From Micromonosporaceae bacterium (GTDB taxonomy: Bacteria; Actinomycetota; Actinomycetes; Mycobacteriales; Micromonosporaceae): DNA of 7,266 nt. A model generated the notes under the pieces. It was given only the letters and a program-made list of their open reading frames with translations. It was not told the DNA's origin and searched no databases. The position numbers and the translations under genes are program-made. Shown here one piece after another: positions 1-6,574 of the stretch; position 1 is the first letter of the stretch; the number at the start of each line of letters is the position of its first letter. The stretch spans positions 1 to 7,266 of the forward strand of contig JAFMQQ010000148.1 of assembly GCA_017354595.1 (NCBI GenBank), given 5' to 3'.

Positions 1-1
1 C

Positions 2-1480
2 CGGCCGCAGCGGCCCGAGCTGGTTTTCGGCCGGGTCGACCTGCTCAGCTCCAATGTAGACAGTTGGCTGCCGGCCCGGTACCTGTGGGATGCCCGGTAC
101 GCCGCGGACCTGTTGCCCCGGCTGGGTGGCGCCGACCGGGTGCCGTTCTTCCGCCGGGACGGTACCCGGCTGCCGGAGGCGCAGCTGCCGGGTACGCCGC
201 CCGACCCGGACCGGGATCCGGTCGCGCTGGTGGAGTGGGTGCTGCGCGCGCTGGACCGGGGCGACGGCGAAGCCGCCTGGCAGGCGGCTGGGTTGCCGAA
301 TCTCTCCTGGAACAGCGACCCGCGGCAGGAGCCGTGCGGTATCGTGCTGGGCCTGGTGCCGGGAGTTCGCCGCTGGCTGGCCACGCTGCCGGAGGTGATG
401 CGGATGGCACCCTGGGCGCTTTGCACGTTGCGGAGCTCCTACCCGCGGTTGACAACAGTCCTGGCTGTCCACAATGGACAGATCGAGGCCCAGCGGTGGC
501 TCGACTCGGACGCGCGGAGACTGTCCCGGCTGCCGCGGGTACTGTGGCAGCGCTCGCCCGATCTGGAGCTGCTGCGGGCCGGCCGGATCGGACCGGCCGA
601 ACTGCACCCGCTGGTACGCGCCGCGCTCTTCCCCGAGCAGCCGGAGGTAGCGGCGTTTCGGCCGGCCGCCGGGGCGCAACCGGGCGCTGTACGGGTGCGC
701 TGCCGTGGTGCCTGGCACCGGATCGGCTGGGCCGGCGGAGCGCTCCGGCCGTTGGACCATCCGCCCGAACAGTTGCGGCGGGAGCAGGTGATGCGGGCGT
801 TCGGCGGCGAGGTGCCCGGCTGCGTCACGGTGGTCGACAGCTGGCGGGCTACCGGAGGGCGCCCGCCGCGGCGGCTACGCGAGCTGCGCGCGCATGCCCT
901 GCTGACCATCCTGCACGGCGACGGCGACGCATTCGAGCTGCTGCTGTTCGCGGGTGTCGACCCGGCCGGCATCCGGGACCGGCTGGGCCGCCGTCCGCTG
1001 CATCTGTTGGCCCACCTGGACCGCCCGCATCTGGTGGGCCGGTTGGTCCAGGCCGGGTCGGACATCAACGAGCGGGACGCCAACGGGCAGACCCCGCTAC
1101 TCCGGGCGCTGTTTGATGGTGGCTCCGCGGCGCTGGTCCGGGCGCTGCTGGACGCTGGCGCCGACCCGTCGGTCGTGGACAAGTCCGGCGAGTCCGCGCT
1201 GCACCTGCTCCGCTGCACGGAGGCCGCCACGATCGTGCCATGGCTGGTCGAGGCCGGCCTGGATCTGGCGGCGGTCGACGGGTACGGCCGGACGCCGCTG
1301 CACACCCAACTGATCACGACGGCTCCGGCGCAGACCATCCGTGCCACGCTCGACGCGGGCGCCGACCGGATGGCCCGCGACCCGTGGGGTGGGCTGGCGC
1401 TGTGGGAGACCCTCCGCCAGCTGCCGCCCCGGGACGACCTCGACTTCCTGCTTGCCCTCCTCCCCGACCGATCACGCTGA
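2..1480 (+). CDS. Ankyrin-repeat protein, 5' end cut off by window edge
   Basis: The reading frame is open from base 2, with no stop between the left edge and 1478-1480 (TGA), so the true start lies outside the window; the TTG at 113 is only an internal codon. 492 codons are visible. The C-terminal third carries ankyrin repeats with 33-34 residue spacing. They begin near bases 980 (RLGRRPLHLL), 1079 (ANGQTPLL), 1181 (KSGESALH) and 1280 (GYGRTPLH), with degenerate repeats before 980 and after 1382. Phrases such as 'LVQAGSDINERD' and 'LLDAGADPSVVD' are typical of the second helix and beta-hairpin loop. The first 300 or so visible residues match no family I recognise. Ankyrin repeats bind other proteins; no enzymatic motif or membrane segment is seen. 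The MoxR gene follows after 22 bp, so they are probably co-transcribed. I infer a binding or adaptor role in the MoxR/VWA module. The ankyrin call is confident; the function is not. Confidence 0.9.
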   Translation, partial: RPQRPELVFGRVDLLSSNVDSWLPARYLWDARYAADLLPRLGGADRVPFFRRDGTRLPEAQLPGTPPDPDRDPVALVEWVLRALDRGDGEAAWQAAGLPNLSWNSDPRQEPCGIVLGLVPGVRRWLATLPEVMRMAPWALCTLRSSYPRLTTVLAVHNGQIEAQRWLDSDARRLSRLPRVLWQRSPDLELLRAGRIGPAELHPLVRAALFPEQPEVAAFRPAAGAQPGAVRVRCRGAWHRIGWAGGALRPLDHPPEQLRREQVMRAFGGEVPGCVTVVDSWRATGGRPPRRLRELRAHALLTILHGDGDAFELLLFAGVDPAGIRDRLGRRPLHLLAHLDRPHLVGRLVQAGSDINERDANGQTPLLRALFDGGSAALVRALLDAGADPSVVDKSGESALHLLRCTEAATIVPWLVEAGLDLAAVDGYGRTPLHTQLITTAPAQTIRATLDAGADRMARDPWGGLALWETLRQLPPRDDLDFLLALLPDRSR

Positions 1481-1502
1481 GAACCGAGAACAAGGACGCC
1501 GG

Positions 1503-2681
1503 ATGACATCCCCCGATCCCCTTGACCTTGCCGACGCACTGGCCCGGGCGACCCGCGCCACCCGGACCGAGGCCGCCACCAGTACCCAGGCCGAGGCGCT
1601 CACCCTCGCGGTCGCCGCAAATCTGCCGGTACTGCTGTGGGGCGAGCCGGGTATCGGCAAGTCGGCCACCCTGGCGCAGCTCGCCGCCGGACTCGGGCTG
1701 CCGATGGAGACGGTCATCGCCAGCATCCACGAGCCCAGCGACTTCTCCGGTCTACCGATCATCGGGGACAACCCGGGCCGGGACGGGGTGCCCATGGCGC
1801 CGCCGGACTGGGCGGTACGCGTCGCCCGGCGCGGTCGCGGTCTGCTCTTCTTCGATGAGCTGTCCTCCGCGCCGCCGGCGGTGCAGGCGGCCCTGCTCCG
1901 GGTGGTACTGGAGCGCCGGGTGGGCAGCCTGGAGCTGCCCGAACCGGTCCGGATCGTGGCAGCCGCGAACCCGCCGGCGAGCGCCGCAGACGGCTGGCAC
2001 CTGAGCCCGCCGCTGGCCAACCGGTTCGTCCATCTGGACTGGACCCACGATCCGGCGATTGTCGCGCGCGGGTTGGCGGGGACCTGGCCGGCGGTGACCG
2101 TACCCGCGATCCAGCCGGAACGGGTGGCGGCGGCACTGGCGCGGGCCCGCGGCCTGGTCGCCGGGTTCCTCACCGCCCGGCCGGGCCTGGTGCACCAGCT
2201 GCCGACCGACGCGCAGGCCCGGGGGCGGGCCTGGCCGTCGCCACGCACCTGGGAGATGGCGCTGCGACTGTTCGCCTTCGCCGACGCCAGCCTTGCCCGG
2301 CGGGACGTGTTGGGCGCGGCGCTGACCGCCGCGGTCGGCGACGTTGCCGGCATCGAGCTGCTCACCTTCGCCGAGGAGCTGGACCTGCCCGACCCGGAGC
2401 GGGTGCTGGCCCGGCCGGAGGCGTTCGCCCTGCCGGACCGGGGCGACCGGCAGCTCGCCTTCCTCACCGCAGTGGTTTCGGCGGTGCAGTCCCGACCCGA
2501 CCAGCAGCGGTGGGAGGCGGCCTGGGCGGTGCTCGCCAAGGCGGTCGACGCCGGGGTACCGGACGTGGCGGCCGGGGCCGCGACCGACCTGGCCGCCTTG
2601 CGCGACTCGAACTGGCCGGTGCCCCCGCAGTTGGACTCCTTTGTGGACATCCTGGCGCTGTCCGGGGTGCTGGTCCGCTGA
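1503..2681 (+). CDS. MoxR-family AAA+ ATPase
   Basis: A 392-aa protein starting at ATG 1503, preceded by AAGGA at 1492-1496 with six bases of spacing. All AAA+ landmarks are present: Walker A GEPGIGKS at residues 47-54, Walker B LLFFDEL at 114-120, a sensor 1 region AAANP at 153-157, an arginine-finger-like NRF at 173-175, and a WPSPRTWE segment at 244-251 matching the sensor 2/lid region. The segment HEPSDFSGLP (77-86) is typical of MoxR proteins. MoxR ATPases are cytoplasmic ring ATPases that remodel or activate partner proteins, often with a VWA protein encoded next door, as here. The region after about residue 260 is helical, less conserved, and may contact the partner. The gene lies 22 bp after the ankyrin gene. 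Its stop touches or overlaps the next gene, depending on that gene's start. ATPase family assignment is firm; the substrate is unknown. Confidence 0.95.
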   Translation: MTSPDPLDLADALARATRATRTEAATSTQAEALTLAVAANLPVLLWGEPGIGKSATLAQLAAGLGLPMETVIASIHEPSDFSGLPIIGDNPGRDGVPMAPPDWAVRVARRGRGLLFFDELSSAPPAVQAALLRVVLERRVGSLELPEPVRIVAAANPPASAADGWHLSPPLANRFVHLDWTHDPAIVARGLAGTWPAVTVPAIQPERVAAALARARGLVAGFLTARPGLVHQLPTDAQARGRAWPSPRTWEMALRLFAFADASLARRDVLGAALTAAVGDVAGIELLTFAEELDLPDPERVLARPEAFALPDRGDRQLAFLTAVVSAVQSRPDQQRWEAAWAVLAKAVDAGVPDVAAGAATDLAALRDSNWPVPPQLDSFVDILALSGVLVR

Positions 2682-2713
2682 GTACGCCAACCCAGCCGCC
2701 GGTCCGGCCATCG

Positions 2714-3880
2714 GTGAACCTGGACCGGACCAAAGCACTGGCGGCCCGCTACCGGGCGGCCACCGACCGGCCGTACCTCGCCAAGGCCCTCTACGCATTG
2801 TCCGTCGTGGAGTCGACCACGGTATCGACGATGGCGGTGGACCGGCACTGGCGGTGCTACCTGAATCCGTCCTTTGTGGACGAGACACCGCTGGTGGAAC
2901 TGGCTGGCGTGTGGGTGCACGAGGTGTCCCACCTGCTGCGCGACCACGCGGGCCGGACGCTCCGGCTGCCCACCGAATACCGGGTCGACCACCGGCGGGT
3001 GAATGTGGCGGAAGACTGCGAGATCAACGACGACCTGCTCGCCGACGGGCTGCGGTTGCCCGAGGGTGCCCAGCACCCGTCCCGGTACGCACTGCCCGAG
3101 GGGCGGTTGTTCGAGCAGTACCTGCCCGGCATCCCGCCTTCGCCATCCTGTACCAGCTGTGGCTCCGGGGCGCACGGCCGCGCCGAGGTGTGGGATCTGG
3201 GTGTCACCGGCGCACCCGCCGTCTCGGCGGTCGAGGCGCAGGCGATCCGCCGGAACACCGCCGGCGCGATCCGGGCGCGCCAGCGCAGCCAGGGCGACAT
3301 ACCGGCCGGCTGGCGGCGTTGGGCCGAGCAGGTGCTCGAACCGCTGATCGACTGGCGCCAGGTGCTCGCCGGCAGCATCCGGCAGGCGGTCGCCTGGGCC
3401 AGCGGCGCAGCGGACTACACCCACCAGCGCCCATCCCGCCGGGCGGCGAGCCAGCCCCGGGTGGTGCTGCCCAGCCTGCGCCGCCCGGTGCCGTGCGTTG
3501 CGGTGGTGGTGGATACCTCCGAATCGATGGGCGACAGCGAGCTGGCCGCCGCACTGGCCGAGGTCGCCGGGGTGCTGCGCAGCGTAGGGCTGCGCGGCAA
3601 CCGGGTGACCGTGATCTCCTGCGATGCAGCGGTCAACCTCACCAGGCGGGTGTGCCGGGCGGAGGAGGTGGAGTTCGCTGGCGGTGGCGGTACCGACTTG
3701 CGGGTGGGTATCGAGGCGGCGCTGGCTCAGCCGCAGCGCCCGGACGTGGTGGTGGTGCTCACCGACGGGTATACCCCGTGGCCCGCACACCCGCCGGCTG
3801 CCCGGCTCGTCGCCGGCCTGCTCGGTGCCGACCCGCCCGCGCCGCCGCCGTGGATCGAGTCGGCACGGATCGGAACGTAG
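2714..3880 (+). CDS. DUF2201-type metallopeptidase-like and VWA protein
   Basis: A protein of about 388 aa from GTG 2714. The N-terminal half carries a zinc-metallopeptidase motif in VWVHEVSHLLRDH (HExxH at residues 69-73), followed by NVAEDCEINDDL (97-108), which likely supplies the third metal ligand. A CTSCGSGAHG segment (146-155) adds a CxxC pair. The C-terminal half is a VWA domain: VVVDTSESMGDSE (264-276) is the DxSxS MIDAS motif, GGGTDLR (324-330) supplies the MIDAS threonine and LTDGYTPWP (349-357) the aspartate. This architecture matches DUF2201 (putative metallopeptidase plus VWA-like), a family known beside MoxR ATPases; proteolytic activity is unproven in it. Start choice is uncertain. 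GTG 2714 has a poor ribosome binding site, while an in-frame CTG at 2678 overlaps the MoxR stop (CTGA) and would add 12 residues. It probably works as the VWA partner of the preceding MoxR protein. Confidence 0.9.
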   Translation: MNLDRTKALAARYRAATDRPYLAKALYALSVVESTTVSTMAVDRHWRCYLNPSFVDETPLVELAGVWVHEVSHLLRDHAGRTLRLPTEYRVDHRRVNVAEDCEINDDLLADGLRLPEGAQHPSRYALPEGRLFEQYLPGIPPSPSCTSCGSGAHGRAEVWDLGVTGAPAVSAVEAQAIRRNTAGAIRARQRSQGDIPAGWRRWAEQVLEPLIDWRQVLAGSIRQAVAWASGAADYTHQRPSRRAASQPRVVLPSLRRPVPCVAVVVDTSESMGDSELAAALAEVAGVLRSVGLRGNRVTVISCDAAVNLTRRVCRAEEVEFAGGGGTDLRVGIEAALAQPQRPDVVVVLTDGYTPWPAHPPAARLVAGLLGADPPAPPPWIESARIGT

Positions 3881-3886
3881 TCCCTC

Positions 3887-3900
3887 GCCGAGGCTTCGGC
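3887..3900. terminator. Weak candidate bidirectional terminator between convergent genes
   Basis: In the 32-bp gap between the converging stop codons, GCCGA (3887-3891) and TCGGC (3896-3900) form a 5-bp stem with a GGCT loop. A second G+C palindrome, GGCCGCCGGCC, follows immediately. There is no T-tract. Position favours a terminator, but such short stems are common by chance at this GC content. Confidence 0.2.
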
Positions 3901-3912
3901 CGCCGGCCGGGC

Positions 3913-4437
3913 TCAGTCTGCGACCAGGTGGATGCGCCGCTGGGCTCGGCGCCGTGCCCGGGTTGCTTCGCGGCGCTGCTGCCTGGTGTCGCGGCGCTCC
4001 TGCGAGGACTGGTCGGGCACGGGTGCCGGGTGGGCCAGTTCCCGCTGCCGGCGTACCACGTACCGGCCGGGTGCGATGCCGGTGCCGCCATGTTCGCGGT
4101 GCAGCAGGTAGACCGGTGCCATCGCGTCGACCAGCGCGATCGCCAGACCCTCCACATCGGACACCTGCGACGTCCACAGGCAGGTGTCCGGGTCAGCGAC
4201 CAGGGTGTGCGGGTTGCCACCGGCCGCGCCGCGCAGCAGCTCGACACCGGCCGGCGGTACCTCCTGCCAGTGCGCGCCGTCCGCGGCGCGGACCTGGCCG
4301 GCCAGCTGTGCGTGCGGTACCACCAGCAGGTCACCCTGTGCCTGGATACCGTCGTGGACCGGGATCACCATGTCCAGCACCAGGTGCGGGTCGACCGGCA
4401 GCCCGGTCACCCGGGCCAGATCGGCGAGTCGAGTCAT
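3913..4437 (-). CDS. Hypothetical protein with arginine-rich C-terminal tail
   Basis: A 174-aa protein starting at ATG 4437, with a perfect AAGGAGGT ribosome binding site eight bases upstream, so the start is well supported. I do not recognise the family. Residues 1-135 look like a compact soluble alpha/beta domain with hydrophobic stretches (LVLDMVIPV at 19-27, GLAIALVDAMAPVYLL at 97-112) but no clear transmembrane segment or catalytic motif. The tail from about 148 to 169 is strongly basic, with 11 arginines in 22 residues, and could bind nucleic acid or be disordered. It is the last gene of the leftward unit, 26 bp after the DUF6745-like gene, and its stop lies 32 bp from the stop of the convergent VWA gene. 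It is real by codon bias and start signal; function unknown. Confidence 0.85.
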   Translation of the reverse strand: MTRLADLARVTGLPVDPHLVLDMVIPVHDGIQAQGDLLVVPHAQLAGQVRAADGAHWQEVPPAGVELLRGAAGGNPHTLVADPDTCLWTSQVSDVEGLAIALVDAMAPVYLLHREHGGTGIAPGRYVVRRQRELAHPAPVPDQSSQERRDTRQQRREATRARRRAQRRIHLVAD

Positions 4438-4445
4438 AGATGTCT

Positions 4446-4453
4446 ACCTCCTT
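4446..4453 (-). promoter_or_regulatory. Strong ribosome binding site for the 174-aa protein gene
   Basis: The plus strand ACCTCCTT reads AAGGAGGT on the minus strand, a near-perfect complement of the 16S rRNA 3' end, eight bases before ATG 4437. It fixes that start and indicates strong independent initiation of the last gene in the operon. Confidence 0.85.
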
Positions 4454-4463
4454 GCCGGTGCGG

Positions 4464-5726
4464 TCAGGTGCGGCGGACCAGTGCGGCGTACCGGTCGCTG
4501 GTCAGGCCGTAGGTCCAAGCTGCGGCGTGCAGGGCGGTGTCCATGTCGGCGGGTACGGGTAGGGCGTAGCGGCGCCGGGTACCGTCGCGTTCCGGGCTGC
4601 CGTTGGTGGCCAGCAGCACCCGTACCGGTTCACCCCAGACGTGCTCCGGTACGTCGTAGAGCAGCAGCTGGCAGCCGGGGTTGCCGGGGTCGTCGGAGGT
4701 GTCCACAAGCGACAGCCGGGCCTGGTCGAGGTAGGTCTCCCAGCCCATCGATTCGATGGCGCAGCGGCGTATCTCCACATTCGGCTCGACGTTGATCGCC
4801 TTGACCGTGGGAGCGTGGATGACCCATCCGGGTACCCGGGTGCCATGCCAGAAGTACAGTTCCCAGCCGTCTGGCCAGGCCACGGCGGGCCCATCGGCGC
4901 AGTGCAACTGGTCATTGTCGGTACCCAACACCACCGGCCGTTGGCTGATTAGCGTGAAGTCGTGGTACGGCAACCAAAAGTCCGCCGACTGCGCGGTGCA
5001 GAACTCCTCCACCCACGCCAGCCGCGAAATCCCAGCCGGGCCGTAGCCGGCGAAGAATGTGGCATACGCCGACCACGCCGCCTCCCACAAGCCACCCAGC
5101 CACCACCGCCACTCCTGCCGGCCCGCATCGCGCTGGCGACCGTTGGGCAGAGGGAGGCGGGTCCGGTACCGACTGGTCGGCACGCCGTAATCCACCTCCT
5201 GCTCCCACGGCATAGGCTGGTAGGCGAAGTGTTGCACCACCGACCACGCCGCCTGCTGCACACCATCCGGATCCCCGCTCAACGGGCCGCCGCTCAACGC
5301 CTCAGCCACCGCGTCGGCCACCTGCTCACCATCGCGGAATGGCGCGCCCAGCGCCGCGAACACCTCGGCCCGGACCCGCTCCCGCACCTGCCGGTCGTAG
5401 ACCCTGGCCAACTCCCGCTCGAACTGTTCCTGATAGTCGCGGCGGATCCGCCCGGCCAGCGAGTCCCGCCCGCCGACCGACGAGGGATCCACCGAGGGAT
5501 CCACCAGCAGGCACATCGCCCGGGCCAACGACAGCGGCGAAGGGACGTACACCACCTCGCGCCAACCGCCGGCGCCTGCCCGGCTGGTGCAGTTCGCGAT
5601 GGCGGTCTCAACGGCATTCCAGTCCGGCGCCGCGGTACTCAACGCCCGCTGCAACCAGCCCCGCATATGCGACCGCAACGCCTGCTCCTGCCCACCGTCC
5701 AACTCGCCAATCAGCTCAGCCACCAT
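4464..5726 (-). CDS. DUF6745-like protein
   Basis: A 420-aa protein from ATG 5726 with a modest purine-rich upstream region (GGGGTGAGAGG), so a start at Met21 cannot be ruled out. The C-terminal half resembles the uncharacterised DUF6745 family of actinobacteria. Diagnostic stretches are DQLHCADGPAVAWPDGWELY (272-291) followed by FWHGTRVPGWVI (292-303), then VEPNVEIRRCAIESMGWETY (313-332), and a C-terminal ALHAAAWTYGL (398-408). The N-terminal WREVVYVPSPLSLARAM (55-71) also fits members of this family. No catalytic motif or membrane helix is visible, so it is probably soluble and cytoplasmic. Residues 75-82 read VDPSVDPS, encoded by a perfect 12-bp tandem duplication that preserves frame. The upstream gene's stop overlaps its first 16 bases, and the 174-aa gene follows 26 bp downstream. 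The family match is from memory of conserved phrases; the biochemical role is unknown. Confidence 0.88.
   Translation of the reverse strand: MVAELIGELDGGQEQALRSHMRGWLQRALSTAAPDWNAVETAIANCTSRAGAGGWREVVYVPSPLSLARAMCLLVDPSVDPSSVGGRDSLAGRIRRDYQEQFERELARVYDRQVRERVRAEVFAALGAPFRDGEQVADAVAEALSGGPLSGDPDGVQQAAWSVVQHFAYQPMPWEQEVDYGVPTSRYRTRLPLPNGRQRDAGRQEWRWWLGGLWEAAWSAYATFFAGYGPAGISRLAWVEEFCTAQSADFWLPYHDFTLISQRPVVLGTDNDQLHCADGPAVAWPDGWELYFWHGTRVPGWVIHAPTVKAINVEPNVEIRRCAIESMGWETYLDQARLSLVDTSDDPGNPGCQLLLYDVPEHVWGEPVRVLLATNGSPERDGTRRRYALPVPADMDTALHAAAWTYGLTSDRYAALVRRT
5481..5504. repeat. 12-bp perfect tandem duplication inside the DUF6745-like gene
   Basis: CGAGGGATCCAC occurs twice back to back at 5481-5492 and 5493-5504. 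Read on the minus strand, each copy encodes Val-Asp-Pro-Ser. The length is a multiple of three, so the reading frame is kept. Confidence 0.95.
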
Positions 5727-6067
5727 CGCCTCTCACCCCTGGTACCCTCACCGCAGTCGATGATCGCGCACACCGACGCCCCCGTCGAGACCATTTCACG
5801 GATACCCCGGGCCTGACTGTCGCCAATGGACGGTACCCGGCCGGGCTGATGGCGGAGCCACCCGGCAACCGCAGCCCGGAACTGACCCGGATCAAGGTCG
5901 CGGAGCACCCCGCCGGCTGCGGCCGCCATGCCGTCTCGGCGTGGCAGGTCCGACCGCGCCGGCGGTATTGCGATCACACACGCGCGATCCGTCCGATAAG
6001 GCCGTCCGGGTCGGTCCACACTCCAGTAAGGATCGGTCGCGCGACGTAATGCGGTCAGCGTGTCCAC
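5711..6067 (-). CDS. Hypothetical protein, about 118 aa
   Basis: A small protein of about 118 aa whose stop (TGA, plus-strand 5711-5713) lies inside the start of the DUF6745-like gene, a 16-bp overlap. I chose GTG 6067, which overlaps the preceding gene by 13 bp. An upstream GTG at 6100 would give 129 aa and a 46-bp overlap. Neither start has a convincing ribosome binding site, suggesting translation coupled to the upstream gene. The sequence looks genuinely coding, with a well-formed helix region (GQFRAAVAGWLRHQPG) followed by SIGDSQARGIREMVSTGAS and CAIIDCG, and high GC at third positions. I do not recognise the family. There is no signal peptide, membrane helix or known catalytic motif. 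Its place in the overlapping gene chain argues it works with its neighbours. Confidence 0.7.
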   Translation of the reverse strand: MDTLTALRRATDPYWSVDRPGRPYRTDRACVIAIPPARSDLPRRDGMAAAAGGVLRDLDPGQFRAAVAGWLRHQPGRVPSIGDSQARGIREMVSTGASVCAIIDCGEGTRGERRWWLS

Positions 6068-6564
6068 AGCGGGCGGGTGTGGTCGGTCGGCGCCCACCAC
6101 TCGCCATTCATATCGACAAGCCCGTCGCCTCGCTCCGCCAGGTCCATCGCCAGGTACCAGCAGATGAACCGGCCGATCCCGGTGTGGTCCTCGACTTTCA
6201 ACCCGAACGCGAAATGTTCCTCCGCGGCGGAGAGCACCTCCCGGATGCGGATCGGTTCGGTCCCGTCGAGTTTCTCCTCTATCGCCGCCACGCCCCGGTC
6301 ACGCGCCTGCGCACCGGTGTGACGATCGAACCGAATCCACCAGTCAGGGTCCGCCGGGTCGTAGTACAAAAAGAACCCGCCCTCGACCCCCTTAACCGGT
6401 TCGACCCGAACGGCAGCTGCGACCGCGCTGCCGTAGTCCTCGGAACGGTCCAGCCAGTCCTCCGCGACGGCCATGAGATCCTGCCGCATCACCAGCCGGT
6501 GAAGGTCCTCCCCGGTGAGCGGCCCGAGACTCTCGGCACAGTAGACCGTGATCCAATAAGCCAC
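6055..6564 (-). CDS. Hypothetical protein, 169 aa
   Basis: A 169-aa acidic protein from GTG 6564. An in-frame TAG about six codons upstream rules out a longer form, and the gap from the preceding gene is 10 bp. The start signal is odd: the good GGAGGG motif (plus 6584-6589) is 20 bases from this GTG but eight bases from an out-of-frame ATG at 6575, discussed in the findings. Visible features are a hydrophobic N terminus (AYWITVYC), aromatic-rich stretches (GGFFLYYDPADPDWWIRFD; FICWYLAMDL) and a C-terminal MNGEWWAPTDH. There is no transmembrane segment long enough to be convincing and no known catalytic motif. The family is not recognised. The next gene's likely start overlaps its last 13 bases, consistent with a coupled operon. 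Coding status is well supported by codon bias; function unknown. Confidence 0.8.
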   Translation of the reverse strand: MAYWITVYCAESLGPLTGEDLHRLVMRQDLMAVAEDWLDRSEDYGSAVAAAVRVEPVKGVEGGFFLYYDPADPDWWIRFDRHTGAQARDRGVAAIEEKLDGTEPIRIREVLSAAEEHFAFGLKVEDHTGIGRFICWYLAMDLAERGDGLVDMNGEWWAPTDHTRPLWTR

Positions 6565-6574
6565 GCCGCCGACA

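Noticed and set aside
439..1539. Open minus-strand frame of 366 codons opposite the ankyrin gene
   Set aside because: Serine/arginine-rich antisense of a gene with clear ankyrin repeats; no start signal.
1472..4177. Open minus-strand frame of 901 codons antisense to the MoxR and VWA genes
   Set aside because: It overlaps two confidently identified genes. Its translation is arginine-, proline- and alanine-rich low-complexity sequence with no domain, as expected from antisense frames at this GC content.
2344..4512. Open plus-strand frame of 722 codons
   Set aside because: It runs across the MoxR/VWA junction and over the convergent genes, has no ribosome binding site and low-complexity composition; it is a shadow frame.
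5273..5299. Spaced CGCTCAACG repeat in the DUF6745-like gene
   Set aside because: It encodes LSGGPLSG in a glycine/serine-rich stretch; two 9-bp copies with a short spacer are plausible by codon reuse and show no sign of a mobile or regulatory element.
4962..5816. Plus-strand frame of 284 codons
   Set aside because: Antisense to the DUF6745-like gene, histidine/proline/arginine-rich, no family resemblance.
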